Of a stretch of 58,221 nt of DNA, positions 45,153-54,583 are shown piece by piece. Numbering within the stretch: the stretch's first letter is position 1; each line of letters starts with the position of its first letter. This DNA comes from a virus. Both the position numbers and the translations under genes were made by a program. The notes below the pieces were generated by a model. It was given only the letters and a program-made list of their open reading frames with translations, was not told the origin of the DNA and made no database searches. The stretch covers positions 1 through 58,221 of IMG/VR virus record IMGVR_UViG_3300010413_000034, one strand, 5' to 3'.

Positions 45153-48026
45153 TTAGTATCTATCTGTATCTGGTCTTACTAAAGCAAATCCGCCTGAATC
45201 ATTACCCTCAGCTACTCTAACTTCACTTATGTATAAAGTTCTAGCAATATCATTTTCTCCAGTTAGTAATCCTAAATATAACCCTATTTGATATTGTTTA
45301 TCAATAGGAATAGGCTCAAAACTTACAGTCATTTCACCTGTTCTAGATAAATTAGTAATTGTGTCTGATAATTCAAATTCAGTTGCTCCAGTTAGCCAAA
45401 CATAATGTGTTCCGTATTCTGATACACCATTTGCATAATAATACCTAGCAATAGAAGTTGATCCATCTCTAGCTAATAAGTCTCCAGGTGCAAAATTTCC
45501 TGTTATAGCCCAAGTTTTAATTTTTCTTATCTTTCTAATATCTATTCCACAAGAATCCTTAAACAAAATATTGTTTACAGAGGCATTATCTACAATTTTT
45601 GTATAATTTCCAGGATCTGTAGATACCGCATGCCAAATATTCATTGTTCCTAATTGATTTAATTTAAAATTAAAAACTAAATCATGCCAAACATCCGCAG
45701 TAGTTGGTGTTCCTAAGCTAGCACTAGATAATGCAGATAACATACCTAATCCTCTACAATAAGTAGTTCTAGGTATAATTGGAACTTGACCATCTGCACT
45801 ATTTATATATCTTACAACTGCATCAAAAGAAGACATACCTAATGCTACTGAAGATCCTGCATAGTCTATTTTTACATTTCCAGCAGAACAAGTGGCTCCA
45901 TTTGGGCAATTAACTAATTCTGGACTAGGTTCCATAGGAGAAACTATTCTCATATACGAATGTGCTAATGGAACACTTGTTGAAAATCTAAAACTCATCC
46001 CTACCCAAAATCCAACATCACCCCATCTAAATTTTAATGGTTTATTATCTATAGTGGCTACAATCTCTGCTCTAGTAGCTGGTTTTGTCGTTCCGAGTCC
46101 ATCAGTTACACAAGCTAATGTATTAGTATTTCCAGCGTGTCTGGCTGGAGTAGAAACAATTGTAGCAGATCCACCAGTATTAGATATATCTATAGCACTT
46201 CCTATAGTTCCACCTGAAAAATTTCCTGTCCATATAACTTCTGATACTGTTTGATTTAATGTGGTAATAGGATTGCCAGTTGCAGCTGTTTGTCCAGACT
46301 GATTAAAACTAGTATCTCTAGCCAATATTTTTATGTCATAAGCAGTATTTCTTTCTAAATTTGGAATTCTTGCTGTGGTTGTTCCTGCTGGTATAGTTTT
46401 TATTTCTTTATTATCTAAATATATTGCATATTCTAATAAATCTCCGGCTGAAGACGCTGCCCAAGATAAATCAATATAAGTATTATATGGTGTTGCTGTT
46501 AATGTAGCTGGACCATCTGGTGCAGTATAATCTACGCCTGCTTCTGCCCATTTTGTACAGCTAACTAATTCAAATTTATCGTCTCCTGCATCAGCAGAAG
46601 TTTTTACTCTTACTGTTTGCTCCGTAAGAAAATCGTTTCCCTGTGTATCTAATGCATCTACTTCAGCTGATGAAAGATAAACACTGGTATCTGCACCATT
46701 GTAAAATATTTGTTCTGTGCCATCATCATATAAAAACCAAAGTTGTGGTTGACTTAAATCTAAATTATCATAAGATATAATAGCGCTTTGATATTTTACA
46801 CCTAATCTCCATTTTTGACATATACATTTTACTGTACCATCTGCTTTATATCTAGCTTGAAAAACATATTGATTATTTGAATCTACATATCTATTTTCAA
46901 AGTTAACATCACTATTTGCTAGTGGAATTGGTTTCGATAATTTCCAAACCATTTTTTTATTAACTTGAGGATAATCAAATTGAAAATCTGAAAGTGCAGT
47001 GACATTAACAGCTTGATTATTAGACACAACCATTCCATCTACTGGGTCACAAGTATATGTTCCAGAACCTATTTCTGGTGTTTGTCCATGTAAATTACCG
47101 TCTGTATCAAAAGTAGACTCAACCAATAGTCCTAATCTGATAATTTGAGAGCTTTGTGTATAGTCTGATTTTTGTATAGTATCTGTGGAACAAACTCTAT
47201 ACATATAATCATATCCTGGCGCTATATCTGCATCTGTATATGAAAAAGTAGCGCTAGATACTGTTGCTACTTGTATCCAGTCTTGCCCATAATTCCAAGA
47301 CCTTTCAATATAATAATTTGTACAATCAGCATTAGTATTATTTGTTACTCTTGTCCATAATAAATCTATACTCTTTTTATCTGCTCCTTCAGTTAAACCT
47401 AAAGATGTTGGTCTAGCTAAATATACACCATCTACAGTTATTGTATATGATGCTTCATTAGAATATGCTTCGTTAAAATTTATAGAATCATCTACAGCTA
47501 ATACTTTCCAAACATATGTTCCCGGAATAAGAGTTGATACTGTAGTTGTTGAGCCCTGTACTAAATTAGTAGCAGAGCCTTGTGAATAAGTACCACTAAC
47601 AGGAGTATTTCCTGGATGATTATGTAATTCATAATGATTTATTCCACTAGCATCTATAGCACCGTTAAAATTTATATCTATAGATCCTAGAGGATTGTCT
47701 GCATTTGGAGTCATAGTAAAATTCATACCAGAAGTATCTGGTGGATCAGTTTCATCGCCAGTTCCACCACCATCTGATGCATTTGCAAATAATTCCCATG
47801 CAGTATTGGTTGCATTTCTTACATAGTAGCCAGCGCCGAATCCGGGATCCCAGGTTGTTCCATCAGCATTTACAATCATATAAGCTTCAGGCGTAGTAGG
47901 TTCTGCCGATAGAGGCTCTAAAAATAAATGATCTAAATGTATGGATTCCAATGTTGGTGGAGTTCCTAAAGCTACATTTTTTATCTCTTGCTGTGTTGCA
48001 GCATTTGTATCCTTAATATTTGGCAC
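45153..48026 (-). CDS. FN3 and lyase-like tail adhesin
   Basis: This 957-residue modular surface protein starts with a short fibre-type region (about 1-90, with NADGTTWDPGFGAGYYV). FN3-like domains follow at about 95-200, 200-300 (LLWTRVTNNT, YMYRVCSTD) and 495-590 (IDLSWAASSAGDLLEYAIYLDNKE-like). A LamG-like beta-sandwich lies at about 300-490. The C-terminal part (about 595-957) resembles jelly-roll polysaccharide lyases or binding domains: WVGMSFRFS, WHDLVFNFKLNQLGTMNIW and ITGNFAPGDL. It probably binds or trims a host glycan. No catalytic residues can be assigned by eye. It shares the adhesin cluster with the 1573-residue protein and lies directly before terL. Confidence 0.75.
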   Translation of the reverse strand: MPNIKDTNAATQQEIKNVALGTPPTLESIHLDHLFLEPLSAEPTTPEAYMIVNADGTTWDPGFGAGYYVRNATNTAWELFANASDGGGTGDETDPPDTSGMNFTMTPNADNPLGSIDINFNGAIDASGINHYELHNHPGNTPVSGTYSQGSATNLVQGSTTTVSTLIPGTYVWKVLAVDDSINFNEAYSNEASYTITVDGVYLARPTSLGLTEGADKKSIDLLWTRVTNNTNADCTNYYIERSWNYGQDWIQVATVSSATFSYTDADIAPGYDYMYRVCSTDTIQKSDYTQSSQIIRLGLLVESTFDTDGNLHGQTPEIGSGTYTCDPVDGMVVSNNQAVNVTALSDFQFDYPQVNKKMVWKLSKPIPLANSDVNFENRYVDSNNQYVFQARYKADGTVKCICQKWRLGVKYQSAIISYDNLDLSQPQLWFLYDDGTEQIFYNGADTSVYLSSAEVDALDTQGNDFLTEQTVRVKTSADAGDDKFELVSCTKWAEAGVDYTAPDGPATLTATPYNTYIDLSWAASSAGDLLEYAIYLDNKEIKTIPAGTTTARIPNLERNTAYDIKILARDTSFNQSGQTAATGNPITTLNQTVSEVIWTGNFSGGTIGSAIDISNTGGSATIVSTPARHAGNTNTLACVTDGLGTTKPATRAEIVATIDNKPLKFRWGDVGFWVGMSFRFSTSVPLAHSYMRIVSPMEPSPELVNCPNGATCSAGNVKIDYAGSSVALGMSSFDAVVRYINSADGQVPIIPRTTYCRGLGMLSALSSASLGTPTTADVWHDLVFNFKLNQLGTMNIWHAVSTDPGNYTKIVDNASVNNILFKDSCGIDIRKIRKIKTWAITGNFAPGDLLARDGSTSIARYYYANGVSEYGTHYVWLTGATEFELSDTITNLSRTGEMTVSFEPIPIDKQYQIGLYLGLLTGENDIARTLYISEVRVAEGNDSGGFALVRPDTDRY

Positions 48027-48039
48027 TTCTACTCCTATA

Positions 48040-48372
48040 TTATGCTATTGTTCCTTGTCTAATAACTACTCTGTCAAAATACGTCTCTTTAGAGCCATCA
48101 TCTATTTGTATTTCTAAAGAGGCTGGGCCTTCGTAAGTTACATTTATTGTATCTGCTGAGGCCCACTCTATTACTATTAGTGAATTTGCCCAATCTGCTC
48201 CTGTTTGAGACGGAGTACATGTAGTAATTGGAAAAATTTCTTGTTTATTTGAAGATATAATTTTTGCCTCTACTGTAGCTGCAGGATTTATAGTAAAGGT
48301 TTGTTCTTTACCTATTATACCCTTTCTTAATTGTACAGAAAACGATATATCGTCACCTGTTACTATATCCAT
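48040..48372 (-). CDS. Small beta-rich structural protein
   Basis: This 110-residue protein is predicted all-beta: DISFSVQLRKG (about 8-18), ATVEAKIISS (about 32-41), SLIVIEWASADTINV (about 64-78) and ASLEIQIDDGSKETYF (about 83-98). It resembles small upper-baseplate or fibre-base domains that pair with adhesins. It sits between the two large adhesins, sharing one base with the upstream stop. It may be an adaptor or chaperone for them; that is inference from position. Confidence 0.6.
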   Translation of the reverse strand: MDIVTGDDISFSVQLRKGIIGKEQTFTINPAATVEAKIISSNKQEIFPITTCTPSQTGADWANSLIVIEWASADTINVTYEGPASLEIQIDDGSKETYFDRVVIRQGTIA

Positions 48373-51300
48373 TATCTAATCTCCAATTTTCTATTAGCTC
48401 CAATTAGTCGTGTAAATTTTACATCTAAAATTTTTGCTTTTCTATTATCATAAATTAATTCTGAGCTTCTTTGACTAGGAACAACAGCTAAGTCTTGTAT
48501 CCCATTAATAATACTTGGACCAGAATTAATATTGCCTTCACCAGTTATAACTCTTAGAGCTACACCTGTAATAGTACTATATACTGTTGTACTGCCACTT
48601 ACCTCAATTGTTGATGGAACTCTACCCGCTATTGTGCTAGATGTAATTATTGAGCCAGCAGATTCTATTATTCTAGTAGCCGATCCAGCAATAGTAGAAA
48701 TTGTTGGTATTGCTCCAGATGCAACTATAATAGTTCCAGATTGTACAATACCAGAAATTGCAGATATTGTTGTTATAGCACCAGCTGCATCGAATACTCT
48801 ACTAACAGATCCAGCAATACTAGAAGCTGTAGTTATACTACCTTCAACTCCTAAGCTTTTGGTTGCAGATCCAGAAATATTAGCAGTTATTGGATTCGAA
48901 ATACGTAAATAATCAACTTGACTCTGATCAGATTGAGTAGCGTGTATATATCCTGTTTGTGAAGGATTACCCCCACTAAATATTCTACCTCTATGAATCC
49001 CTGGAGAAGTGATAACTGTACTTGGGGAGCCTGCTACATATAAAACAATTCCACCAGTAACAGAATTAATTTTTATGTCAAATTCAAGCCATGTATTAGT
49101 TGGAATTTGATCAACATATGCAGAAAATAGTACACCAAGCCCAGTTCCATCATAGGTAACTACTCCATTACTAAAAGTAAATCCGGATGCTCCTATATCA
49201 TTCCAGTTAGATGCATGAAGCATTTCAGAACCACGAATTAAGTTTCCAACCCCAATAGTTCCGTGTTTTCCTGCACCGGATAAGCTAGAAGATGCAACTA
49301 TTGATCCACTTGCTTCTAATACTCTTTCTGCTATACCATTAATGCTGGAACTTGTAGTTATCGTTCCGCTACCATCGAATAATCTATTAGCTATACCAGC
49401 GATACTCGAAGTGGTAGTTATTGATCCACTAGCAGTATGTGTTTGTATTCTATCTGCAGTACCTGCAATACTTGATATAGTAGTTATTGAACCAGTTGCT
49501 GATTTTACATTATCTTTTTCAGCAGTACCAGTAATACTAGAAGTTGTAGTTATTAAACCACTAGCAGTATGCGTTTGTATTCTATCTGCTGTTCCCGCAA
49601 TACTTGATGTAGTAGTTATTGACCCACTAACAGTATGTGTTTGTATTCTATCCGCAGTACCGGCAATACTTGATATTGTAGTTATTGAACCAGTTGCTGT
49701 TTTTGCTCCAACTTTTTCGGCTGTTCCAGCAATACTTGATGTAGTAGTTATTGAACCACTAGCAGTATGTGTTTGTATTCTATCTGCGGCACCAGTAATA
49801 CTTGATATTGTAGTTATTGATCCAGTAACTACAGCAACTTTTTCAGCAGTACCAGTAATACTTGATGTAGTAGTTATTGATCCACTAACAGTATGTGTTT
49901 GTATTCTATCTGCTGTTCCAGCAATACTAGAAGTTGTAGTTATTGAACCAGTTGCTGTTTTTGCACCAACTTTTTCAGCAGTACCAGTAATACTTGATGT
50001 AGTAGTTATTGACCCACTAACAGTATGTGTTTGTATTCTATCTGCTATACCTACAATGCTTGATGTTGTTGGTATATTACCTGATGCAGTTACTATTGTA
50101 TATGCATCTACTGTACCACTAATTGTTGCGGAAGTAGAAACCCCAATTACTTCTTTTACGGTTAGATCTGGTATCGTCAGCGTTCCGCCGCTTATACCTG
50201 TGAACGAAATATAAATTCCGTCGTAACCACTCAGGTCGGTCAGCTTCCAGACTGCCGTCTTTGTTCCGGTGTGATGGGAGTTAAACGCCGGGACTAGATT
50301 GTTTCCAATCCAGAGCTGGCCTATCTGCGCGATACCTGTGCGAGAAACATTATGAAGTGTAATCTCATACGTTTTGCCAACCTGCAGACCAGCCGGATCG
50401 GGATAGGAGTCTATGTACCTGCCGCCAGTCGTTATCGTCGCATGTATGGAACTACTAACAGCCGAGTTGACTGTTACACCTACCGAGGTTGTCCAGCTTG
50501 CTGAAGTATCATTTTCCGCAGTCGTTACATTACAATTAGGATCAGATAATAATTCTACATCTGAAGTACAGGTAGCAATTACTATTCTATCTGCTGTACC
50601 TGATATACTTGATGTTGTTGGTATATTACCTGATGCAGTTATTATTGTATATGCATCTACATCACCGGATATACTTGCTGTTGTTGGTACATTACCCGAT
50701 GCAGTTACTATTGTATATGCATCTACATCACCGGATATACTTGATGTTGTTGGTATTGCTCCACTTACATCTACAATATTACCTACTGAAGCACTTCCTG
50801 TAATACTTGATGTTGCAGTTATTGAACCACTAGCAGTATGCGTTTGTATTCTATCTGCTGTTCCGGCAATAGTACTTTCTGGCAGCTCAGTAATTCTAAA
50901 ATAATCAAGAGTTATTGTCCAAGTATTATTGGCACCATTAAATAACGTATTTGCCGGTGTATCTCCGGCGGATGCAATCCACTTGTAAGTTCCTGGAGTA
51001 TCAACCCATGGCAGACCAGCCCATATTCCAGCTATAATAGGTCCCCATAAAGTTCCGGTAACAGCATCTACTTTAACTTCTACTTCATACAGTTTACCTT
51101 GAACAAGCGGAGGAGCTGTAGTTGGAAGTAGTTGAGATGCACCAGTACCGTCATACGATATAGTACCTCCACTAATAGTCCATCCAGTTGTTAAATTCCA
51201 GCGACTAGGTTGTAGAAACTCAGGATCTAATAACATGCCACCATTGGCTGTTATAATACGTGTTCCAGTACTAGTAATACTAGAAGTTGTAGTTATTGAA

Positions 51301-53093
51301 CCACTAGCAGTATGCGTTTGTATTCTATCTGCTGTGCCGGCAATACTTGATGTTGTTGGTATATTACCACTTGCTGTTACTTCTGTATATGCATCTACGT
51401 CACCATTAATAGCTGATGTTGTTGGTATATTACCACTTGCTGTTACTTCTGTATATGCATCTACATCACCATTAATAGCTGATGTTGTTGGTATATTACC
51501 ACTTGCTGTTACTTCTGTATATGCATCTACATCACCATTAATAGCTGATGTAGTAAGTATTGCTCCGCTTGCATTACGTATTGTAGGTCCAGTTACCTTT
51601 TCGGCTGTACCTGCAATAGTAGAAGTTCCTATAGGTCCAGGATTGAGTACTTCTATTGTACAATCGGTTAATGGATCATATGATGTCCAAAACGATGCTA
51701 AGCTTCCTGTATTGAAGTTATCATCATCTATTCCGGTTGAACCAGCACCACTATTAACTTTAAAATTATCGAATAAAAATTCTCTTTCTGGTATTTCTCC
51801 AGACTGTAAAGTAAATAGCCCTATTCTAGTAGGTGTAATTGTATACGTAGATAGAGATCTTGCGCCAGAATTATTCCAGCTAGACCCATCACTTGACCAA
51901 TGAATAGTATATATATCACCAGTAAGTGTACGTACTACTTTTAGAAATCTAGTACCGCTTGGTATATTATTATTTGAGTATAATACCTCTGTATTATCTA
52001 AATTATCATCTACATATGCCGCATATAGCCTACATGTAGTAGTAGTCTGCCATTGTACTCCTATACGTAAATATTTTCCTGGTGGAGATCCTGTGCCTTC
52101 TCTAAGGGCAAACCCCCAGCCAACTAAATCTCTATCACATAAAGTTAAGCACTCTACCTGAACGTCATAATCAGCATCCGTCATATCCTGGAGGATATGT
52201 GGAGAAGTTATACTTGGAGTAAAGAAAGTGTGCTGTTGATCACCTGGCATATATATGCGAAGTAATCCACGGCCATTTGCTACTAGTACTCTATCTGATG
52301 CTCCGGATATACTGGAAGTAGTTGTTATGCTACCAGATACATTATGTGTAGTTGCTCCAACTGCTCCAGTAATAACAGGCCAAGTAGGTGTATTATTTAA
52401 TGTAAATCCAGAAGACCACTCATCTAAATCTAAACGTAATTCTATAGTGTCGTCTTCACTTACATCTGCTGATCTTACTTGAATAGAATATAAAAACTCA
52501 GTACCAGAAGATTGTAAATCTGTAGTATTTCCTCCAGCTAAACCGTCAGCCTCATCTATACCTTCATTTGGAGTTACAAATGAATATGCTGTTCCTAATC
52601 TTCTAGTAGTGTCTCCAGCATCTGTTATATTTGCAGAAGCGGTTGTTCTTACTACATTAGATGTACTGGTTACATTTGTCCAAGCTCCATAACCACCACC
52701 AGTATTTATTCTATATTGTAATCTAGGTGTTAGATTTAGGGCCTTATTACCTGAAGTTTCTTCTAAGTCTGCACGGAAAAATACAGTAGTATCATAAGCG
52801 ATAGATCCTTTAGTGGGATTAGTTGCTATACTGCCTATAATTGTAGAACCAGATTCTGTTCCATCACTATAAAAAGCCCAAGTATTACAATCTATTACAG
52901 GAGGATTAGTTGCTAAAGCCATTGGTCCTTCATACCAATAACCTTTATCAACTATTTTTACATATTCTGTTCCATTCCATTCAGATTCTGAATAGGTACT
53001 TATCCAACGGCGTTTATAAGTTTTCGGCGCGTTTATCTGCTTGGACTTTTTCATAGACATCACCAAAAACTTGTTTACTGACCATTCTACCAA
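48372..53093 (-). CDS. Giant repeat adhesin with interspersed beta-sandwich cassettes
   Basis: This protein has up to 1573 residues. After an N-terminal region (about 1-265), a LamG/DUF1349-like beta-sandwich (about 270-460, GWGFALREGTG, LFDNFKVNSG) is followed by stretches of a 22-residue repeat of the form ASGSITTTSSIAGTADRIQT. The repeats (about 480-618, 737-840, 990-1260, 1390-1530) are interrupted by three carbohydrate-binding-like cassettes at about 618-735, 845-977 and 1265-1385 (YDGTG, YEVEVKVDAVTG, YRI). It looks like an extended fibre whose stalk repeats carry glycan-binding heads. The start is uncertain: ATG at 53093, 53060 or 53054 (MKKSKQINAP) all lie inside the upstream gene. 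The middle cassette has foreign base composition. Confidence 0.78.
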   Translation of the reverse strand: MVEWSVNKFLVMSMKKSKQINAPKTYKRRWISTYSESEWNGTEYVKIVDKGYWYEGPMALATNPPVIDCNTWAFYSDGTESGSTIIGSIATNPTKGSIAYDTTVFFRADLEETSGNKALNLTPRLQYRINTGGGYGAWTNVTSTSNVVRTTASANITDAGDTTRRLGTAYSFVTPNEGIDEADGLAGGNTTDLQSSGTEFLYSIQVRSADVSEDDTIELRLDLDEWSSGFTLNNTPTWPVITGAVGATTHNVSGSITTTSSISGASDRVLVANGRGLLRIYMPGDQQHTFFTPSITSPHILQDMTDADYDVQVECLTLCDRDLVGWGFALREGTGSPPGKYLRIGVQWQTTTTCRLYAAYVDDNLDNTEVLYSNNNIPSGTRFLKVVRTLTGDIYTIHWSSDGSSWNNSGARSLSTYTITPTRIGLFTLQSGEIPEREFLFDNFKVNSGAGSTGIDDDNFNTGSLASFWTSYDPLTDCTIEVLNPGPIGTSTIAGTAEKVTGPTIRNASGAILTTSAINGDVDAYTEVTASGNIPTTSAINGDVDAYTEVTASGNIPTTSAINGDVDAYTEVTASGNIPTTSSIAGTADRIQTHTASGSITTTSSITSTGTRIITANGGMLLDPEFLQPSRWNLTTGWTISGGTISYDGTGASQLLPTTAPPLVQGKLYEVEVKVDAVTGTLWGPIIAGIWAGLPWVDTPGTYKWIASAGDTPANTLFNGANNTWTITLDYFRITELPESTIAGTADRIQTHTASGSITATSSITGSASVGNIVDVSGAIPTTSSISGDVDAYTIVTASGNVPTTASISGDVDAYTIITASGNIPTTSSISGTADRIVIATCTSDVELLSDPNCNVTTAENDTSASWTTSVGVTVNSAVSSSIHATITTGGRYIDSYPDPAGLQVGKTYEITLHNVSRTGIAQIGQLWIGNNLVPAFNSHHTGTKTAVWKLTDLSGYDGIYISFTGISGGTLTIPDLTVKEVIGVSTSATISGTVDAYTIVTASGNIPTTSSIVGIADRIQTHTVSGSITTTSSITGTAEKVGAKTATGSITTTSSIAGTADRIQTHTVSGSITTTSSITGTAEKVAVVTGSITTISSITGAADRIQTHTASGSITTTSSIAGTAEKVGAKTATGSITTISSIAGTADRIQTHTVSGSITTTSSIAGTADRIQTHTASGLITTTSSITGTAEKDNVKSATGSITTISSIAGTADRIQTHTASGSITTTSSIAGIANRLFDGSGTITTSSSINGIAERVLEASGSIVASSSLSGAGKHGTIGVGNLIRGSEMLHASNWNDIGASGFTFSNGVVTYDGTGLGVLFSAYVDQIPTNTWLEFDIKINSVTGGIVLYVAGSPSTVITSPGIHRGRIFSGGNPSQTGYIHATQSDQSQVDYLRISNPITANISGSATKSLGVEGSITTASSIAGSVSRVFDAAGAITTISAISGIVQSGTIIVASGAIPTISTIAGSATRIIESAGSIITSSTIAGRVPSTIEVSGSTTVYSTITGVALRVITGEGNINSGPSIINGIQDLAVVPSQRSSELIYDNRKAKILDVKFTRLIGANRKLEIR
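49320..50110 (-). repeat. Tandem 60-66 bp coding repeats, array 1
   Basis: About eleven to twelve head-to-tail units encode variations of GSITTTSSIAGTADRIQTHTA. Most are 66 bp; one is 60 bp (a two-residue deletion). Units alternate between QTHT-type and AKTA-type variants, suggesting duplication of pairs and homogenisation. Confidence 0.88.
50575..50880 (-). repeat. Tandem coding repeats, array 2
   Basis: About four to five units of the same 66-bp family, here mainly the DVDAYTIVTASGNIPTTSSIS type. The array separates the GC-rich cassette (50165-50560) from the cassette at 50885-51240. Confidence 0.82.
51349..51546 (-). repeat. Three near-identical 66-bp direct repeats
   Basis: Units 51349-51414, 51415-51480 and 51481-51546 differ by only one visible base (ctacg versus ctaca). 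Each encodes SAINGDVDAYTEVTASGNIP plus TT. Such identity points to very recent duplication or active recombination. Confidence 0.95.
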
Positions 53094-53346
53094 CCAGCAA
53101 CTTGTTTATTTTCCTCCCATGGACTAAATAGTCAACTATATCATTCTCGTAGGAATGTAACCAAGTATCTACTAACATATAATACGGACAACCATGTACT
53201 ATTTGATAGCTTAAAGCTTTTTCTCCTGTCCTAAAGGGAACTTTTTGTAATATACAAAGAACCCCGAAAGAAGGCATATTTTCTAATCCTTGACCACTTT
53301 CCCAAGTAATACCCTCATCATAATATACTCTCCAGGAGAACTCCAT
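53014..53346 (-). CDS. Small conserved-looking phage protein
   Basis: This 110-residue protein contains SWRVYYDEG, MPSFGVLCILQK, YQIVHGCPYYMLVDTW and INKLLVGRMVSKQVFGDVYE. I recall this pattern (PxFGVQxIxQ, YYxxxxxW, a central DYL, GRxxxxxxFxxIY) from small uncharacterised proteins next to phage tail-fibre genes. No enzymatic motif is evident. It lies between the sulfotransferase and the giant adhesin and overlaps the adhesin start by 41-80 bases, so it may be an adhesin-associated factor. Confidence 0.65.
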   Translation of the reverse strand: MEFSWRVYYDEGITWESGQGLENMPSFGVLCILQKVPFRTGEKALSYQIVHGCPYYMLVDTWLHSYENDIVDYLVHGRKINKLLVGRMVSKQVFGDVYEKVQADKRAENL

Positions 53347-53355
53347 TTTTATTCC

Positions 53356-54204
53356 TTATGCAAATAATAATTGTTGTCTACTATCTAAATATCCCATCTC
53401 TATCATCATATCTTCGTGATGTGATATTAATTTTTCTTCTTGTTCTGAAGTTAATATCTCTTTCCAATATCCAGAAGTTCCTTTACTAAAAAAGCTATCT
53501 TGAAAATCGCTTTTTTCCATAAAACCATCATTTTCTTCTTGCTTTTTAACCCTAGAAAATTCACATAGCTTTAAAGCATTTTTAACTCTCTCTTCTTCTA
53601 CAGCTAAATTTAATCCAGTTAATATCCTCGAAAAAGATTTAACTGGATTTAATAACATATCTTCATATCGTACTATAGTAACTGGGAATCTGTCATCTTC
53701 TAACCAAGATCTAACATGATTGCTCCAAGAACCAACAAAATGTACTACATTAGACTCTTCTCTATTTAATCCATAATCATTATAATTTATTAAATCTATT
53801 GATTCATCTATAGTTTTTCCCATATGTTTGGATATACTTATTACCATATCTCTAGGATCTCTAACTAAATAAACTGCTGACTTAGTTAATTCTTTTGGTA
53901 TTAAGGTTATACCATTAACTGCTTCATTTCTATTATGTGTTTTAAAGATTGTTGGATTTTTTGTAGAAGTTGCTGCTTGATTTAATAAGGCACCCGGTCT
54001 AAAAAATACTGCTGCTCCAGGCTCAAATTTATCTATTGGTAATGAGGCGCAGTTTTGATATTCAGAAACTTTAATATCGGTAATAGTTACATTTAATTTA
54101 TTTATATCTAAATAACCATCCGAGTATGCTTGCACAAATAATCTAGCCCAGGTATTTCCGGATTTTGGGTAGGATGCTAGCCAATGTACTCTTCTGACTA
54201 ACAT
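53356..54204 (-). CDS. PAPS-dependent sulfotransferase
   Basis: The 282-residue protein has all main motifs of cytosolic-type sulfotransferases. The 5'-phosphosulfate loop is SYPKSGNTWAR (about 11-21). KTH (about 88-90) carries the probable catalytic His. The 3'-phosphate site is YLVRDPRDMVIS (about 113-124). RYEDMLLNP (about 179-187) and the C-terminal SKGTSGYWKE (about 240-249) complete it. It would transfer sulfate from PAPS to a hydroxyl or amino group on a sugar, lipid or small molecule. There is no signal peptide, so it acts in the cytoplasm. It is embedded in the late operon between small structural genes. The substrate is unknown. A glycan linked to the adjacent adhesins or to the host surface is one idea. 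Confidence 0.9.
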   Translation of the reverse strand: MLVRRVHWLASYPKSGNTWARLFVQAYSDGYLDINKLNVTITDIKVSEYQNCASLPIDKFEPGAAVFFRPGALLNQAATSTKNPTIFKTHNRNEAVNGITLIPKELTKSAVYLVRDPRDMVISISKHMGKTIDESIDLINYNDYGLNREESNVVHFVGSWSNHVRSWLEDDRFPVTIVRYEDMLLNPVKSFSRILTGLNLAVEEERVKNALKLCEFSRVKKQEENDGFMEKSDFQDSFFSKGTSGYWKEILTSEQEEKLISHHEDMMIEMGYLDSRQQLLFA

Positions 54205-54205
54205 A

Positions 54206-54583
54206 TTAGGCTGGTGTTGTATATGTTAAACTATTTAATTTAACTACATCGCCGTTTGCTATGGTTAAACTACTTAAATTTATCTCCTGTCCAGTTACTC
54301 CGCAGGTTACTTCTAATAATTTTAGTGGTGTAGTATCACCATCATAAAAACTAGCATGCTCTATAACTCCGGCTGTGGCGCTAGTATCTGATTTTGGTAA
54401 TCCTGAAAATGTAACTACTCCTGTAGCTACTGTTCCACAAGTTGCATTAAAAGTTATAGTAGCTACTGAAGCATCTGCCGAGGTTTCAAATACTAATTTA
54501 CCTGCAGAAGCCCCATTATCTATAGCAGTTATTACAGCATTGCCTATAGCGTTACGTAGTGCTGTTTCGTGTACGTGAGCCAT
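54206..54583 (-). CDS. Small Thr/Ala-rich protein, probable virion component
   Basis: This 125-residue protein has an N-terminal helix (HETALRNAIGNAVITAID) and a beta-rich remainder high in Thr, Val, Gly and Ala (LVFETSADASVATITFN, VVTFSGLPKS). A good ribosome site (GAGGAGATAGAG) precedes the ATG. Similar small Ala/Thr-rich proteins in long-tailed phages are head decoration or fibre-base proteins, but I cannot assign it. It overlaps the preceding 58-residue gene by 32 bases. Confidence 0.65.
   Translation of the reverse strand: MAHVHETALRNAIGNAVITAIDNGASAGKLVFETSADASVATITFNATCGTVATGVVTFSGLPKSDTSATAGVIEHASFYDGDTTPLKLLEVTCGVTGQEINLSSLTIANGDVVKLNSLTYTTPA

Noticed and set aside
49342-50214. Long open frame on the plus strand opposite the adhesin repeats
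   Set aside because: It exists because the antisense of the 66-bp repeats happens to lack stops. It has no ribosome site, and its product is a low-complexity Val/Ile/Pro repeat.
49320-51546. Possible CRISPR array
   Set aside because: Repeats are contiguous in-frame coding units of 60-66 bp without unique spacers, and no cas genes are present.
48372-53093. Diversity-generating retroelement target
   Set aside because: No reverse transcriptase or template repeat with adenine-biased differences is visible. The variation is by whole repeats and cassettes.
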